This document shows, piece by piece, positions 1-8,013 of a DNA stretch of 35,311 nucleotides (the stretch's first letter is position 1; every line of letters starts with the position of its first letter). The stretch is from Bacteroidales bacterium UBA6192 (lineage in GTDB: Bacteria; Bacteroidota; Bacteroidia; Bacteroidales; F082). The notes under the pieces are model-generated. The model saw only the letters and a list, made by a program, of their open reading frames with translations. It was not told the DNA's origin and searched no databases. The stretch covers positions 222 to 35,532 of the forward strand of contig DITE01000018.1 in NCBI GenBank assembly GCA_002422725.1. The letters run 5' to 3'. Made by a program: the position numbers and the translations under genes.

Positions 1-420
1 ATTGTTGCCGGGATCGAAAAATGGTCGCAAAACACACGCATACTTGTCACCGCGAGAACCATGAAGTATATGGTGAAAAGCGGCCGGGTTAGCTACTCCA
101 AAGGATTGATGGGCAAACTGCTGGGTATCAAGCCGGTGGTTGAAGTGAAGAACCATGGCAAAACAGAAGCTTTTGGGAAGCCTTTTACCGAAAAAGCCAG
201 CATGAAACTTGTGATGAATGAAATGACCCGTTTTGTTGGTTCTAACAAGGTATGGGGATATGCCATCTCCCATGCCGATAACCAGCAAGGAGCTGATTGG
301 TATGCCGAACAGCTGGAAAAGCTTACCGGTAAGAAAGCCGTTTTCGTGCAACAGGCATCGCCTGTGTTGGTTACCAATGTTGGCCCCGGTGTAATTGCTG
401 TTTCGGTTATGCTGGAATAA
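1..420 (+). CDS. DegV family protein, C-terminal part (5' end cut by window)
   Basis: The frame is open from base 1, so the first ATG inside the window (61) is internal and the gene starts to the left. About 139 residues are visible. The stretch NTRILVTARTMKYMVKSGRV followed by a G-LLGIKPVVEV segment is the typical C-terminal core of DegV proteins, where a lone helix and the lysine/glycine-rich 'GR(V/I)S..KG..G.LL.IKP' block pack against the bound fatty acid. DegV/FakB proteins bind free fatty acids, and in Firmicutes they present them to the kinase FakA; whether this one has a kinase partner cannot be seen here. It ends with GPGVIAVSVMLE, as family members do with their last strand. A good intrinsic terminator follows 25 nt later, so it is the last gene of its transcript. 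Family assignment is firm; the exact role is not. Confidence 0.85.
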   Translation: MVAGIEKWSQNTRILVTARTMKYMVKSGRVSYSKGLMGKLLGIKPVVEVKNHGKTEAFGKPFTEKASMKLVMNEMTRFVGSNKVWGYAISHADNQQGADWYAEQLEKLTGKKAVFVQQASPVLVTNVGPGVIAVSVMLE

Positions 421-444
421 ATACCAATATTTTAAAAGAAACCG

Positions 445-477
445 AAAGCAGACCTCATCATGAAGTCTGCTTTTTTT
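445..477 (+). terminator. Intrinsic terminator after the DegV gene
   Basis: A 9-bp perfect stem (AAAGCAGAC at 445-453 with GTCTGCTTT at 465-473) encloses an 11-nt loop and runs straight into a T tract (471-477). It sits 25 nt behind the DegV stop codon and separates it from the next transcript. Confidence 0.85.
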
Positions 478-576
478 GCCTATTAACCCTGTCTAGAATC
501 AGAAGCTACCGGTTAAAATTCCCTTAACTCAAGAAAGTTGATCCTTCGTTAAAATCATTCTAAATTCAATATGGCT

Positions 577-608
577 TTCAAACTGCTGGGCTTTAATCCC
601 TATTTTTG
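577..608 (+). promoter_or_regulatory. Bacteroidetes-type promoter for the acyl-CoA synthetase gene
   Basis: TATTTTTG at 601-608 matches the Bacteroidetes -7 consensus TAnnTTTG exactly. A weak TTCA sits 20 nt upstream (577-580) where a TTTG -33 box is expected. The implied start near 613 gives a leader of about 40 nt before ATG 651. Confidence 0.5.
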
Positions 609-650
609 CCACATCTTGATCTGTTAATAAATAAACAATAATTAGTTCAA

Positions 651-2708
651 ATGATTACCAAGCAGTTAACCCATCCAAACAGCATTGTTGTCATCGGAGG
701 TTCGAACGATGTAACCAAACCGGGAGGTAAAATTCTAAAAAACATCATTGATGGAGGTTTTGCAGGTCAGCTTTATGTTTCCAACCCAAAAGAAACTGAA
801 GTGCAGGGTATTAAAAGTTATCCTGACCCGACAGCACTGCCACAGGTAGATTTAGCCGTGATTGCGATTGCTGCACGCTTTATCCCTGATCTCGTCGACA
901 TGCTTACATCACAAAAAAATACCCGTGCTTTCATCATACTTTCAGCCGGATTCAGCGAAGAAAGCCATGAAGGCAAACTTCTCGAGGATCGGATCGTTTC
1001 GAGTATTAACAAAGTTGGTGGGTCGCTGATTGGTCCCAATTGTGTCGGAATACTTACCCCGCAGCATCACAGTATCTTTACCTATCCCATTCCGCAGCTC
1101 GATCCTGAGGGTTGCGATTTTATTTCGGGTTCAGGTGCAACGGCCTGTTTTATCATGGAAGCAGGAATAACCAAGGGCCTGCGGTTTGCCAATGTTTACT
1201 CTGTTGGCAATTCGGCTCAAATGGGCGTTGAAGAAGTTTTACAGCATATGGATGAGTATTTTAATCCCGAGACTGATGCGAAAGTAAAATTGCTGTATGT
1301 CGAAAATATTGCAAAGCCTCAGCTTCTGCTTAAACATGCTGCTTCGTTGATTCGCAAAGGGTGTCGGATTGCCGCCATCAAAGCCGGTGCCAGCGATGCA
1401 GGTAGCCGTGCTGCAAGTTCGCACACCGGCGCACTTGCCAGTTCGGATGTTGCTGTGGATGCACTTTTCCGCAAAGCTGGAATTGTCAGGTGTTATGGAC
1501 GTGAAGACCTCATTGCAGTAGCTTCTGTGTTTTTGCATCCCAGGCTTAGCGGAAAGCGCATCGCTATTATAACACATGCCGGTGGCCCGGCTGTTATGCT
1601 GACAGATGCCCTTTCGCAAGGTGGTCTTGAAGTTCCCCCGATTCATGGTCCGTTGGCAGATGCATTGAAAGAGAAGTTGTTTCCGGGATCGTCAGTAGCC
1701 AATCCAATCGATTTTCTGGCAACTGGCACTGCTGAACAACTTGGTCAGATCATAGATGCTGTAGACAACGATTTTGATGATATTGACGCTATGGTGGTTA
1801 TCTTTGGTACGCCTGGGCTCACCGAAATTTTTGATGTGTATGAGCTGCTCGATAGCAAAATGAAAAGTATCCGAAAACCGCTATTTCCGGTTTTACCCTC
1901 TACATACACTGCCAGTAAGGAAGTAGAAGCCTTTCTGTCAAAAGGACGGATCAACTTCCCTGATGAAGTAATGCTTGGTCAGGCTCTTGCAAAAATGATG
2001 AATACACCCGTCCCTGCAACTGAAAACCCTGTCATGCCTGCTGTGGATTATCACAAGATTCGTGAAGTGATTCAAGAAGCTGAAAACGGGTATATCAATC
2101 CCGGACAAATTCAACGTTTGCTCGATGCTGCCGGCATCGTCAGGGCTGGCGAAGCTGTTGTTGTCACTGCCGAAGAAGCCGTAAATGAGGCCGGCAAACT
2201 GGGGTATCCCATTGTTATGAAAGTCGTGGGACCCGTTCACAAATCCGATGTAGGGGGAGTAGTTCTGGGTGTTAGCAGTCCGGAGCAGGTCATCGCTGAG
2301 TTCAACCGGATGATTGCCATTCAGGATACAACGGCCATATTGTTGCAACCCATGCTTCGGGGTACTGAATTGTTTGCCGGTGCAAAAAAGGAAGGCGATT
2401 TTGGTCACCTGGTGATGTGTGGGTTGGGTGGAATATTTATTGAAGTGCTTAAAGATGTGAGTGTTGGTATATCGCCAGTTAGTGAAGAGGAGGCATTTGG
2501 AATGATCCGATCTCTGAAGAGTTATAAGATTATCCAGGGTGTACGCGGGCAGAAACCAATTCATGAGAAAGCCTTTTCTGAAGCCATCTGGAGGTTATCT
2601 GCCCTGCTCGAAGCTGCGCCCGAGATCACCGAACTCGACCTGAACCCCTTACTGGGCAATGAAAAAGGGGTGGTTGCTGTGGATGCCCGCATTCGGATTG
2701 AAAAATGA
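651..2708 (+). CDS. Acetate/acyl-CoA ligase, ADP-forming (fused alpha-beta acyl-CoA synthetase)
   Basis: This 685-residue protein has the full fused ACD layout: an N-terminal Rossmann CoA-binding domain (about 1-130), two succinyl-CoA-synthetase-like flavodoxin domains (about 145-460) and a C-terminal ATP-grasp domain (about 465-685). The phosphohistidine candidate is H258 in SSHTGALASSD. The second conserved histidine of the beta part is H530 in VHKSDVGGV. ACD enzymes convert acyl-CoA + ADP + Pi to free acid + ATP in the cytoplasm and are the energy-conserving last step of acetate or amino-acid fermentation. The aminotransferase and 2-oxoacid:ferredoxin oxidoreductase genes downstream supply matching upstream steps, so the substrate may be a branched or aryl acyl-CoA rather than only acetyl-CoA; that is inference. 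The 213-nt gap to the next gene and a separate -7 box suggest its own transcript. Confidence 0.9.
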   Translation: MITKQLTHPNSIVVIGGSNDVTKPGGKILKNIIDGGFAGQLYVSNPKETEVQGIKSYPDPTALPQVDLAVIAIAARFIPDLVDMLTSQKNTRAFIILSAGFSEESHEGKLLEDRIVSSINKVGGSLIGPNCVGILTPQHHSIFTYPIPQLDPEGCDFISGSGATACFIMEAGITKGLRFANVYSVGNSAQMGVEEVLQHMDEYFNPETDAKVKLLYVENIAKPQLLLKHAASLIRKGCRIAAIKAGASDAGSRAASSHTGALASSDVAVDALFRKAGIVRCYGREDLIAVASVFLHPRLSGKRIAIITHAGGPAVMLTDALSQGGLEVPPIHGPLADALKEKLFPGSSVANPIDFLATGTAEQLGQIIDAVDNDFDDIDAMVVIFGTPGLTEIFDVYELLDSKMKSIRKPLFPVLPSTYTASKEVEAFLSKGRINFPDEVMLGQALAKMMNTPVPATENPVMPAVDYHKIREVIQEAENGYINPGQIQRLLDAAGIVRAGEAVVVTAEEAVNEAGKLGYPIVMKVVGPVHKSDVGGVVLGVSSPEQVIAEFNRMIAIQDTTAILLQPMLRGTELFAGAKKEGDFGHLVMCGLGGIFIEVLKDVSVGISPVSEEEAFGMIRSLKSYKIIQGVRGQKPIHEKAFSEAIWRLSALLEAAPEITELDLNPLLGNEKGVVAVDARIRIEK

Positions 2709-2849
2709 AAGTGCCAAACGTATTGATTTAGTGAGTGTTGTTGGGCATGGTGTGAATATTTCCGTTTGCCTAAGGCATACTTCTTCTGTAAAATCATTAT
2801 AAATAAACCAATCGTTTCAATCGATTGCATTCTATGAATGATTAATTTA

Positions 2850-2857
2850 TATTTTTG
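2850..2857 (+). promoter_or_regulatory. -7 element upstream of the aminotransferase gene
   Basis: TATTTTTG exactly matches TAnnTTTG, 64 nt before ATG 2922. An ATTG lies 22 nt upstream, slightly too far for a perfect -33 box. It supports separate transcription of the aminotransferase gene. Confidence 0.45.
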
Positions 2858-2921
2858 TGATTCGAGGCTACTACACATCAATCGTTTTGTAACAATCTGA
2901 ACCACAATTAATCTCATTCAA

Positions 2922-4238
2922 ATGAAAAACACTCCAATCCCCGAAGCAATTGTAAAGAAAATATTCTCTGAAAGTGGATTACCCTCTATCGGCAAAGCAT
3001 CAATCAGGGAAATCAAAAAACTGATTGACCAGATTGAGAAAGCCAGCGGGGAAAAGTTTATCCGCATGGAGATGGGTATACCCGGTTTGCCACCCGTCAG
3101 GATAGGGGTTGAAGGGCAGATTGAAGCGCTAAGAAAGGGAGTGGCTGCAATTTATCCCGATATTCATGGCGTCCCGGAGCTTAAAAATGAAATTTCACGA
3201 TTCGTTAAGCTTTTCATGAATATTGAGGTTAACCCCGAAGGTTGCATCCCCACAGTGGGGTCAATGCAGGGCGGATTCGCCTCATTTCTCATGCTGAGTC
3301 GCATTCACAAGGAACGCGACACGACCTTGTTTATTGATCCGGGCTTCCCTGTGCACAAGCAACAACACAAAGCCCTTAACCTGAAATTTGAAAGTTTCGA
3401 TGTGTACGATTACCGTGGTGATAAACTTCGCGACAAACTGGAATCCTATTTTGCCAAAGGACATATACACTCTGTACTTTATTCGAATCCCAACAATCCT
3501 TCATGGATATGCTTTACCGACAAAGAGTTACGGATCATTGGTGAGCTGGCCAATAAATATAACATCGTCATCATGGAAGACCTCGCCTATTTTGGCATGG
3601 ATTTCCGGCAGGATTTCAGCAAACCCGGCCAGCCACCTTATCAGCCTTCTGTGGCAAACTACACAGGAAATTATATCCTCTTTATCAGCAGTTCAAAGGC
3701 TTTCAGCTATGCCGGTGAGCGAATAGGAATGATGGTCATTTCCAATCAGTTATTCAATAGCCATTTCCCCGACCTGAAGCGGTTTTATCAGGGTGAAGTA
3801 TTTGGAAATGTGATGATTTTTGGTACTATTTATCCTTTGAGCTCCGGGACTTCCCACTCGGCACAATATGGTCTTACAGCAATTCTGAAAGCGGCAAACA
3901 GTGGTGAGTTCAATTTTGTTGAAGAGGTAAAAGAATATGGCCGGAAGGCAGCTATCATGAAAAAAATATTTATTGACAATGGCTTCAGGATAGTGTATGA
4001 TATGGATGAAGATAAGCCGATTGCCGATGGGTTTTACTTCACCTATTCTTATCCGGGCTTTACCGGACAGGAGCTGCTCGAAAAAATGATTTATTACGGA
4101 ATCAGCGCCATTTCACTTGATATCACCGGAAGTGAGCGCCACGAAGGAATCAGGGCCTGCACCTCGCTTATACAACGCGATCAGTTTGTTGTTCTGGAAG
4201 CCCGTCTTAAACAATTCCACGAGGATCATCCACAGTAA
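2922..4238 (+). CDS. Pyridoxal-phosphate aminotransferase, class I/II fold
   Basis: This 438-residue protein has fold type I aminotransferase landmarks. They are a glycine-rich turn at VGSMQGGFASF, SNPNNPSW (the NPxNP motif that contacts the substrate carboxylate), EDLAYFGMDF (the Asp that pairs with the PLP ring nitrogen) and SSSKAFSYAGERIG, where K259 is the predicted Schiff-base lysine and the following Arg binds PLP phosphate. The family transfers amino groups between amino acids and 2-oxo acids in the cytoplasm. Its position between an ADP-forming acyl-CoA synthetase and a 2-oxoacid:ferredoxin oxidoreductase suggests that it produces the 2-oxo acid oxidised by that complex, from valine, leucine, an aromatic or a similar amino acid. 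Substrate specificity cannot be read from the sequence. The N-terminus has the usual helical extension, and start 2922 follows an AT-rich leader. Confidence 0.85.
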   Translation: MKNTPIPEAIVKKIFSESGLPSIGKASIREIKKLIDQIEKASGEKFIRMEMGIPGLPPVRIGVEGQIEALRKGVAAIYPDIHGVPELKNEISRFVKLFMNIEVNPEGCIPTVGSMQGGFASFLMLSRIHKERDTTLFIDPGFPVHKQQHKALNLKFESFDVYDYRGDKLRDKLESYFAKGHIHSVLYSNPNNPSWICFTDKELRIIGELANKYNIVIMEDLAYFGMDFRQDFSKPGQPPYQPSVANYTGNYILFISSSKAFSYAGERIGMMVISNQLFNSHFPDLKRFYQGEVFGNVMIFGTIYPLSSGTSHSAQYGLTAILKAANSGEFNFVEEVKEYGRKAAIMKKIFIDNGFRIVYDMDEDKPIADGFYFTYSYPGFTGQELLEKMIYYGISAISLDITGSERHEGIRACTSLIQRDQFVVLEARLKQFHEDHPQ

Positions 4239-4340
4239 GCATATGCATCTGCACAACGAAACGCTTCTGAAAGAGAAGCTTTCTGGCAGACCTTTTCTGC
4301 ATAAATTATTTATACTGTTTATAAATTAACACGTAAAACG

Positions 4341-4381
4341 CAATTCGCAATCCTGAGTTATCTGATTGCTCAGGAGAATTG
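4341..4381. promoter_or_regulatory. Interrupted palindrome in front of the oxidoreductase operon (possible operator or attenuator)
   Basis: CAATTC (4341-4346) pairs with GAATTG (4376-4381), and TCCTGAG (4351-4357) pairs with CTCAGGA (4369-4375). That gives 13 bp with a 4-nt bulge and an 11-nt loop. No T tract follows, so it is not a standard terminator. A weak -7 box (TAATTTCG, 4384-4391) abuts it and the korD ATG is at 4427. It could be a protein-binding site over the -33 region or an RNA hairpin from an upstream transcript. Confidence 0.4.
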
Positions 4382-4426
4382 TGTAATTTCGTGCAATCGT
4401 TTTCAATAACCAAAATATTGATTTTT

Positions 4427-4657
4427 ATGGCAAAAGTTAAAGGAGCCATAGTCGTTGATGTTCAGAAATGTAAGGGCTGCGGGGTATGTCTTCCTGCTTG
4501 CCCCACTCAAGTCATCGAACTGGCAAAAGAAGTAAACGGAAAAGGATACCATTATGCCTACATGGAGCAACCTGATGAATGCATTGGTTGTGCCAATTGT
4601 GCAATAGTGTGCCCTGATGGGGTAATTACCGTTTACAAAGTTAAACTAAGCAGTTAA
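4427..4657 (+). CDS. korD: 2-oxoacid:ferredoxin oxidoreductase, ferredoxin-type delta subunit
   Basis: This 76-residue protein carries two 4Fe-4S motifs: CKGCGVCLPACP and CIGCANCAIVCP (CxxCxxCxxxCP twice). It is the small iron-sulfur subunit that passes electrons from the TPP site to soluble ferredoxin in KOR/VOR-type complexes. I chose ATG 4427 (MAKVKGAIVV) rather than the GTG/ATG region 48 nt upstream, because the family begins just before the first cluster and the upstream segment contains a likely promoter box and palindrome. The alpha, beta and gamma subunit genes follow on the same strand with 27, 4 and 24 nt gaps, so the four genes form one operon. Annotators may call it vorD or porD; the sequence does not decide the substrate. 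Confidence 0.85.
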   Translation: MAKVKGAIVVDVQKCKGCGVCLPACPTQVIELAKEVNGKGYHYAYMEQPDECIGCANCAIVCPDGVITVYKVKLSS

Positions 4658-4684
4658 TCGTTTAATTATTAAAATGTTATTATA

Positions 4685-5770
4685 ATGGGTGAACTCAAAT
4701 TAATGAAGGGTAATGAAGCCTTAGCCGAAGCAGCAATCCGGGCTGGAGCTGATGCTTACTTTGGCTACCCTATTACACCCCAGTCGGAGGTGATTGAATA
4801 CCTGATGTCGGAAAAGCCTTATGAACGGACCGGTATGGTTGTTTTGCAGGCAGAGAGCGAAGTTGCGGCCATCAACATGATTTATGGAGCAGCAGGTGCA
4901 GGAAAAAGGGTAATAACCTCGTCTTCCAGTCCGGGCATCAGCCTGAAGCAGGAGGGTATTTCCTACATATCCGGAGCCGAATTGCCTTGTGTGTATGCCA
5001 ACGTGGTTCGCGGCGGTCCGGGGCTAGGCACCATTCAACCTTCGCAAGCCGATTATTTCCAAAGTGTTAAAGGTGGTGGTCATGGCGACTACAAGCAGAT
5101 CGTACTGGCGCCTGCCTCAGTTCAGGAAATGTCTGACTTTGTAAAACTTGGATTCGAACTGGCATTTAAATACAGAATAGCTGTTCTGATCCTATCCGAT
5201 GGCGTGATTGGTCAAATGATGGAAAAGGTTGAACTTTTCGACCAAATGCCCCGACTTACGGATGAGGAGATTTACGAAAAATTCCCATGGGCTACCACAG
5301 GCAAAAAGAAAGGCACTGAACGACGGATAATTACTTCCCTTGATCTTGATTCGCATAAAATGGAGGAACATAACCACCATCTTCAGCGCAAATACAAAAC
5401 CATTATGGAGAATGAAGTAAGAAGCGAAGCTATTCATTGCGATGATGCAGAATATATTTTCGTTGCTTACGGATCGAGTGCACGTATTGCACAAAAAGCG
5501 GTTGATATGGCCCGGGCAAAAGGAATTAAAGCCGGATTGATCCGACTCATCACCCTGTTCCCTTTTCCTGAAAAACAACTTCAGGCATTCTGTAAACAAG
5601 GTGTAAAAGGGTTTCTTGCAGTAGAAATGAGTGCCGGACAAATGGTCGAAGATGTGCGCCTTTCAGTGGCAGGATGTGCCAAAGTGCAACATTATGGCAG
5701 ATTTGGTGGAATCATTCACTCACCCGAAGAAGTATTGCGTGCCATGGAACAACAAATTATAGGAGGCTGA
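4685..5770 (+). CDS. korA: 2-oxoacid:ferredoxin oxidoreductase alpha subunit (VorB/KorA type)
   Basis: This 361-residue alpha subunit opens with LMKGNEALAEAAIRAGADAY and FGYPITPQSEVIEYL. The GYPITP motif shapes the active site next to TPP and recognises the 2-oxo acid carboxylate. The serine-rich SSSSPGISLKQEGISY segment and RGGPGLGTIQPSQADYFQ are also typical. Its length and sequence resemble Bacteroidetes proteins usually annotated 'VorB, 3-methyl-2-oxobutanoate dehydrogenase', so branched-chain 2-oxo acids are one candidate substrate and 2-oxoglutarate is the main alternative. The enzyme oxidatively decarboxylates the 2-oxo acid with CoA, giving acyl-CoA, CO2 and reduced ferredoxin. The gene is second of four in the operon and ends 4 nt before the beta subunit gene. 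Confidence 0.88.
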   Translation: MGELKLMKGNEALAEAAIRAGADAYFGYPITPQSEVIEYLMSEKPYERTGMVVLQAESEVAAINMIYGAAGAGKRVITSSSSPGISLKQEGISYISGAELPCVYANVVRGGPGLGTIQPSQADYFQSVKGGGHGDYKQIVLAPASVQEMSDFVKLGFELAFKYRIAVLILSDGVIGQMMEKVELFDQMPRLTDEEIYEKFPWATTGKKKGTERRIITSLDLDSHKMEEHNHHLQRKYKTIMENEVRSEAIHCDDAEYIFVAYGSSARIAQKAVDMARAKGIKAGLIRLITLFPFPEKQLQAFCKQGVKGFLAVEMSAGQMVEDVRLSVAGCAKVQHYGRFGGIIHSPEEVLRAMEQQIIGG

Positions 5771-5774
5771 AACA

Positions 5775-6557
5775 ATGATAACTTTTGAGGATATTGTAAA
5801 ACCTGAGAACTTAGTTTACGAAAAAACTTCTCTGATGACGGACAAAGCCCTGAGCTATTGTCCCGGATGCGGTCATGGTACTGCCCACCGTATTATCATG
5901 GAGGTGATCGAAGAACTTGGCCTTGAAGAAAACACCATCGGTGTTGCTCCTGTAGGTTGCTCGGTGCTGGCATACGAATTCATGAACATCGACATGACCC
6001 AGGCTGCGCATGGCAGGGCTCCTGCCGTTGCAACAGGCATAAAAAGAACCTGGCCCGATAAAATTGTTTTCACCTATCAGGGCGACGGTGACCTTGCCGC
6101 TATTGGTACAGCAGAAACAATACATGCTTGCAACCGTGGCGAAAAATTCGTGATCATCTTTGTCAACAACGGAATTTATGGGATGACAGGGGGCCAGATG
6201 GCACCAACCACTTTGCCCGGTATGAAATCGTCCACATCTCCCTATGGACGTGATATTGAAACAATGGGTAATCCGTTGAAAATAACTGAATTAGTTGCTC
6301 AGCTGCCTGGAACGTACTTTGTTACCCGTCAGGCAGTGCACACTCCGGCTGCAGTGAGAAAAGCAAAAAAAGCGATCAAAAAAGCATTTGAAAACCAACG
6401 GGACGATAAACACGGGCTTTCCTTTGTCGAAATCGTATCCAATTGCAATTCAGGCTGGAAGATGACACCCACCGATTCGAATAAATGGATGGAAGAAAAT
6501 ATGTTTCCCTACTACCCCATGGGGGATATCAAGGTGGACGGAAAGTTGGTGAAATAG
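5775..6557 (+). CDS. korB: 2-oxoacid:ferredoxin oxidoreductase beta subunit (TPP-binding)
   Basis: This 260-residue subunit contains the TPP/Mg motif GDGDLAAIGTAETIHACNRG followed by the second metal-binding part VNNGIYGMTGGQ. CPGCGHGTAHR near residue 28-38 supplies cysteines for the proximal Fe-S cluster, together with later cysteines such as the one in VSNCNSGWKM. It forms the catalytic core with the alpha subunit. Spacing to alpha is 4 nt, consistent with translational coupling. The gene has a normal length for KorB/VorA beta subunits, with no sign of damage. Confidence 0.88.
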   Translation: MITFEDIVKPENLVYEKTSLMTDKALSYCPGCGHGTAHRIIMEVIEELGLEENTIGVAPVGCSVLAYEFMNIDMTQAAHGRAPAVATGIKRTWPDKIVFTYQGDGDLAAIGTAETIHACNRGEKFVIIFVNNGIYGMTGGQMAPTTLPGMKSSTSPYGRDIETMGNPLKITELVAQLPGTYFVTRQAVHTPAAVRKAKKAIKKAFENQRDDKHGLSFVEIVSNCNSGWKMTPTDSNKWMEENMFPYYPMGDIKVDGKLVK

Positions 6558-6581
6558 TGCAAATCCTAAACAATTATAAAA

Positions 6582-7130
6582 ATGACTGAAGAAATCATTA
6601 TAGCCGGATTTGGTGGACAAGGCGTTCTTTCAATGGGCAAAATATTGGCTTACAGTGGTATAATGCAAGACCAGGAAGTTAGCTGGATGCCTTCTTATGG
6701 TCCTGAAATGCGCGGTGGCACTGCAAATGTTACGGTTATCATTAGCGACGAACGCGTAAGTTCGCCCATCTTAACCCGATTCGACACAGGTATCATCCTG
6801 AATCAGCAGTCAATGGACAAATTCGAGGGTTCGGTTAAACCTGGCGGAGTTCTGCTCTACGACCCGAATGGGATTACCCGGCATCCTGAACGCACCGATA
6901 TTGATGTGTATCAGATAGAAGGCGCAAGGCTGTCAGCTGAGATGGGCAATACCAAAATTTTCAATATGGTCATTCTGGGAGCATACATGAAAGTAAAACC
7001 CATAGTGCTGCTCGAGAACGTGATCAAAGGACTGAAGAAATCACTGCCCGAACGCTATCACACGCTCATTCCACTTAATGAAGATGCGATTCGCCTGGGT
7101 ATGAAAAATGTTGTCAGGAAAACGGCCTGA
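6582..7130 (+). CDS. korC: 2-oxoacid:ferredoxin oxidoreductase gamma subunit
   Basis: This 182-residue subunit has the family's hallmark opening IIIAGFGGQGVLSMGKILAY and the following SYGPEMRGGTANVTV block. Gamma subunits form the CoA-binding/structural domain of 2-oxoacid:ferredoxin oxidoreductases. It is the last gene of the four-gene operon and is followed 28 nt later by a strong hairpin. The length is normal. The four-subunit order delta-alpha-beta-gamma is the arrangement common in Bacteroidetes and archaea-like KOR/VOR operons. Confidence 0.87.
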   Translation: MTEEIIIAGFGGQGVLSMGKILAYSGIMQDQEVSWMPSYGPEMRGGTANVTVIISDERVSSPILTRFDTGIILNQQSMDKFEGSVKPGGVLLYDPNGITRHPERTDIDVYQIEGARLSAEMGNTKIFNMVILGAYMKVKPIVLLENVIKGLKKSLPERYHTLIPLNEDAIRLGMKNVVRKTA

Positions 7131-7158
7131 TAACTTACATTTTTTTTACTTTTTACTG

Positions 7159-7194
7159 AATAGCCTTTAACGAATTGCTTTAAAGGCTATTTTT
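7159..7194 (+). terminator. Terminator of the 2-oxoacid oxidoreductase operon
   Basis: A perfect 12-bp stem (AATAGCCTTTAA at 7159-7170 with TTAAAGGCTATT at 7180-7191) has a 9-nt loop and ends in a short T run. It finishes only about 5 nt before ATG 7200 of the next gene, so that gene is either read through from upstream or its leader contains this hairpin. Confidence 0.8.
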
Positions 7195-7199
7195 ATGGA

Positions 7200-7988
7200 A
7201 TGAAAATGCCTTTTACGATGCAGGGATTAAAGTCCTTTCTGGAGGACAAAGTGAGTCAATATAACAACAATTCTTTCATTCCAGACGATCCGGTTTCAAT
7301 ACCACATATGTTTCAGCATAAAGAGGATATCGAAATTTCAGGCTTCTTTGCCGCACTATTCGCTTGGGGTCAACGTGCAACTGCCATCTCTAAAGCAAAA
7401 CAACTGATGGATTTGATGAAACCATCGCCCTTTGAGTTTCTATTGAATGCCCGGCAAATCGATTTCCGGCCTATGGAACATTTTGTTCACCGCACTTTTA
7501 ATGGCGATGATTGCCTCACCATGCTGCATGGTTTATCGCATATGTATAAACAGGAGGGAGGATTGGAAAGAGTTATTTCAGATGGTTTTCTGAAAAACGG
7601 GGCTTCAGGAGGGATACTTTCATTGCGCCAAAGCCTGCTCAGTCATCCACACCTTAAACGTACTGCAAAGCATCTGCCAAACCCCGAAATTGGATCTGCG
7701 GCAAAAAGAATCAATATGTATTTGAGGTGGATGGTTAGAAAAGATAATCAGGGCGTAGACTTTGGATTGTGGAAAGGAATTGACGCAGCAAAACTGATTT
7801 GTCCTCTCGACATACATACGGGCAGAGCTGCCAGAAAACTTGGACTTCTTTCGCGCAAGCAGAACGACTGGAAAGCAGCAGAAGAGCTCACCAGCAAGTT
7901 GCGTGAATTTGACCCAAACGATCCCGTGAAGTATGACTTTGCCTTGTTCGGGTTCAGCAGGTTTGAAATGAGCCACCAACACATCTAA
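7200..7988 (+). CDS. TIGR02757 family protein (DUF2400), function unknown
   Basis: The 262-residue protein matches the TIGR02757/DUF2400 pattern. The segment DPVSIPHMFQHKEDIEISGF is followed by FAALFAWGQRATAISKAKQL, HRTFNGDDC in the middle, and a C-terminal block CPLDIHTGRAARKLGLLSRK leading to DFALFGFSRF. No biochemical role is established for the family. The C-terminal block resembles the region around the catalytic Asp in HhH-GPD DNA glycosylases (here D204 of LDIHTGRAARKLGL), but I do not see a clear helix-hairpin-helix in front of it, so a glycosylase-like role is only a hypothesis. ATGs at 7200, 7206 and 7218 are all possible starts; the terminator hairpin of the previous operon ends just before 7200. 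The gene lies 25 nt upstream of the ion channel gene. Confidence 0.8.
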   Translation: MKMPFTMQGLKSFLEDKVSQYNNNSFIPDDPVSIPHMFQHKEDIEISGFFAALFAWGQRATAISKAKQLMDLMKPSPFEFLLNARQIDFRPMEHFVHRTFNGDDCLTMLHGLSHMYKQEGGLERVISDGFLKNGASGGILSLRQSLLSHPHLKRTAKHLPNPEIGSAAKRINMYLRWMVRKDNQGVDFGLWKGIDAAKLICPLDIHTGRAARKLGLLSRKQNDWKAAEELTSKLREFDPNDPVKYDFALFGFSRFEMSHQHI

Positions 7989-8013
7989 TTTGTACTTTTG
8001 ATTTTGGAATGAT

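Noticed and set aside
1938..2564. 208-codon open frame on the minus strand
   Set aside because: It lies fully inside the acyl-CoA synthetase gene on the other strand, and its translation has no recognisable domain and an irregular composition.
4263..4298. Two short hairpins after the aminotransferase gene
   Set aside because: Stems of 6 and 5 bp without a T tract directly behind them; too weak to call a terminator.
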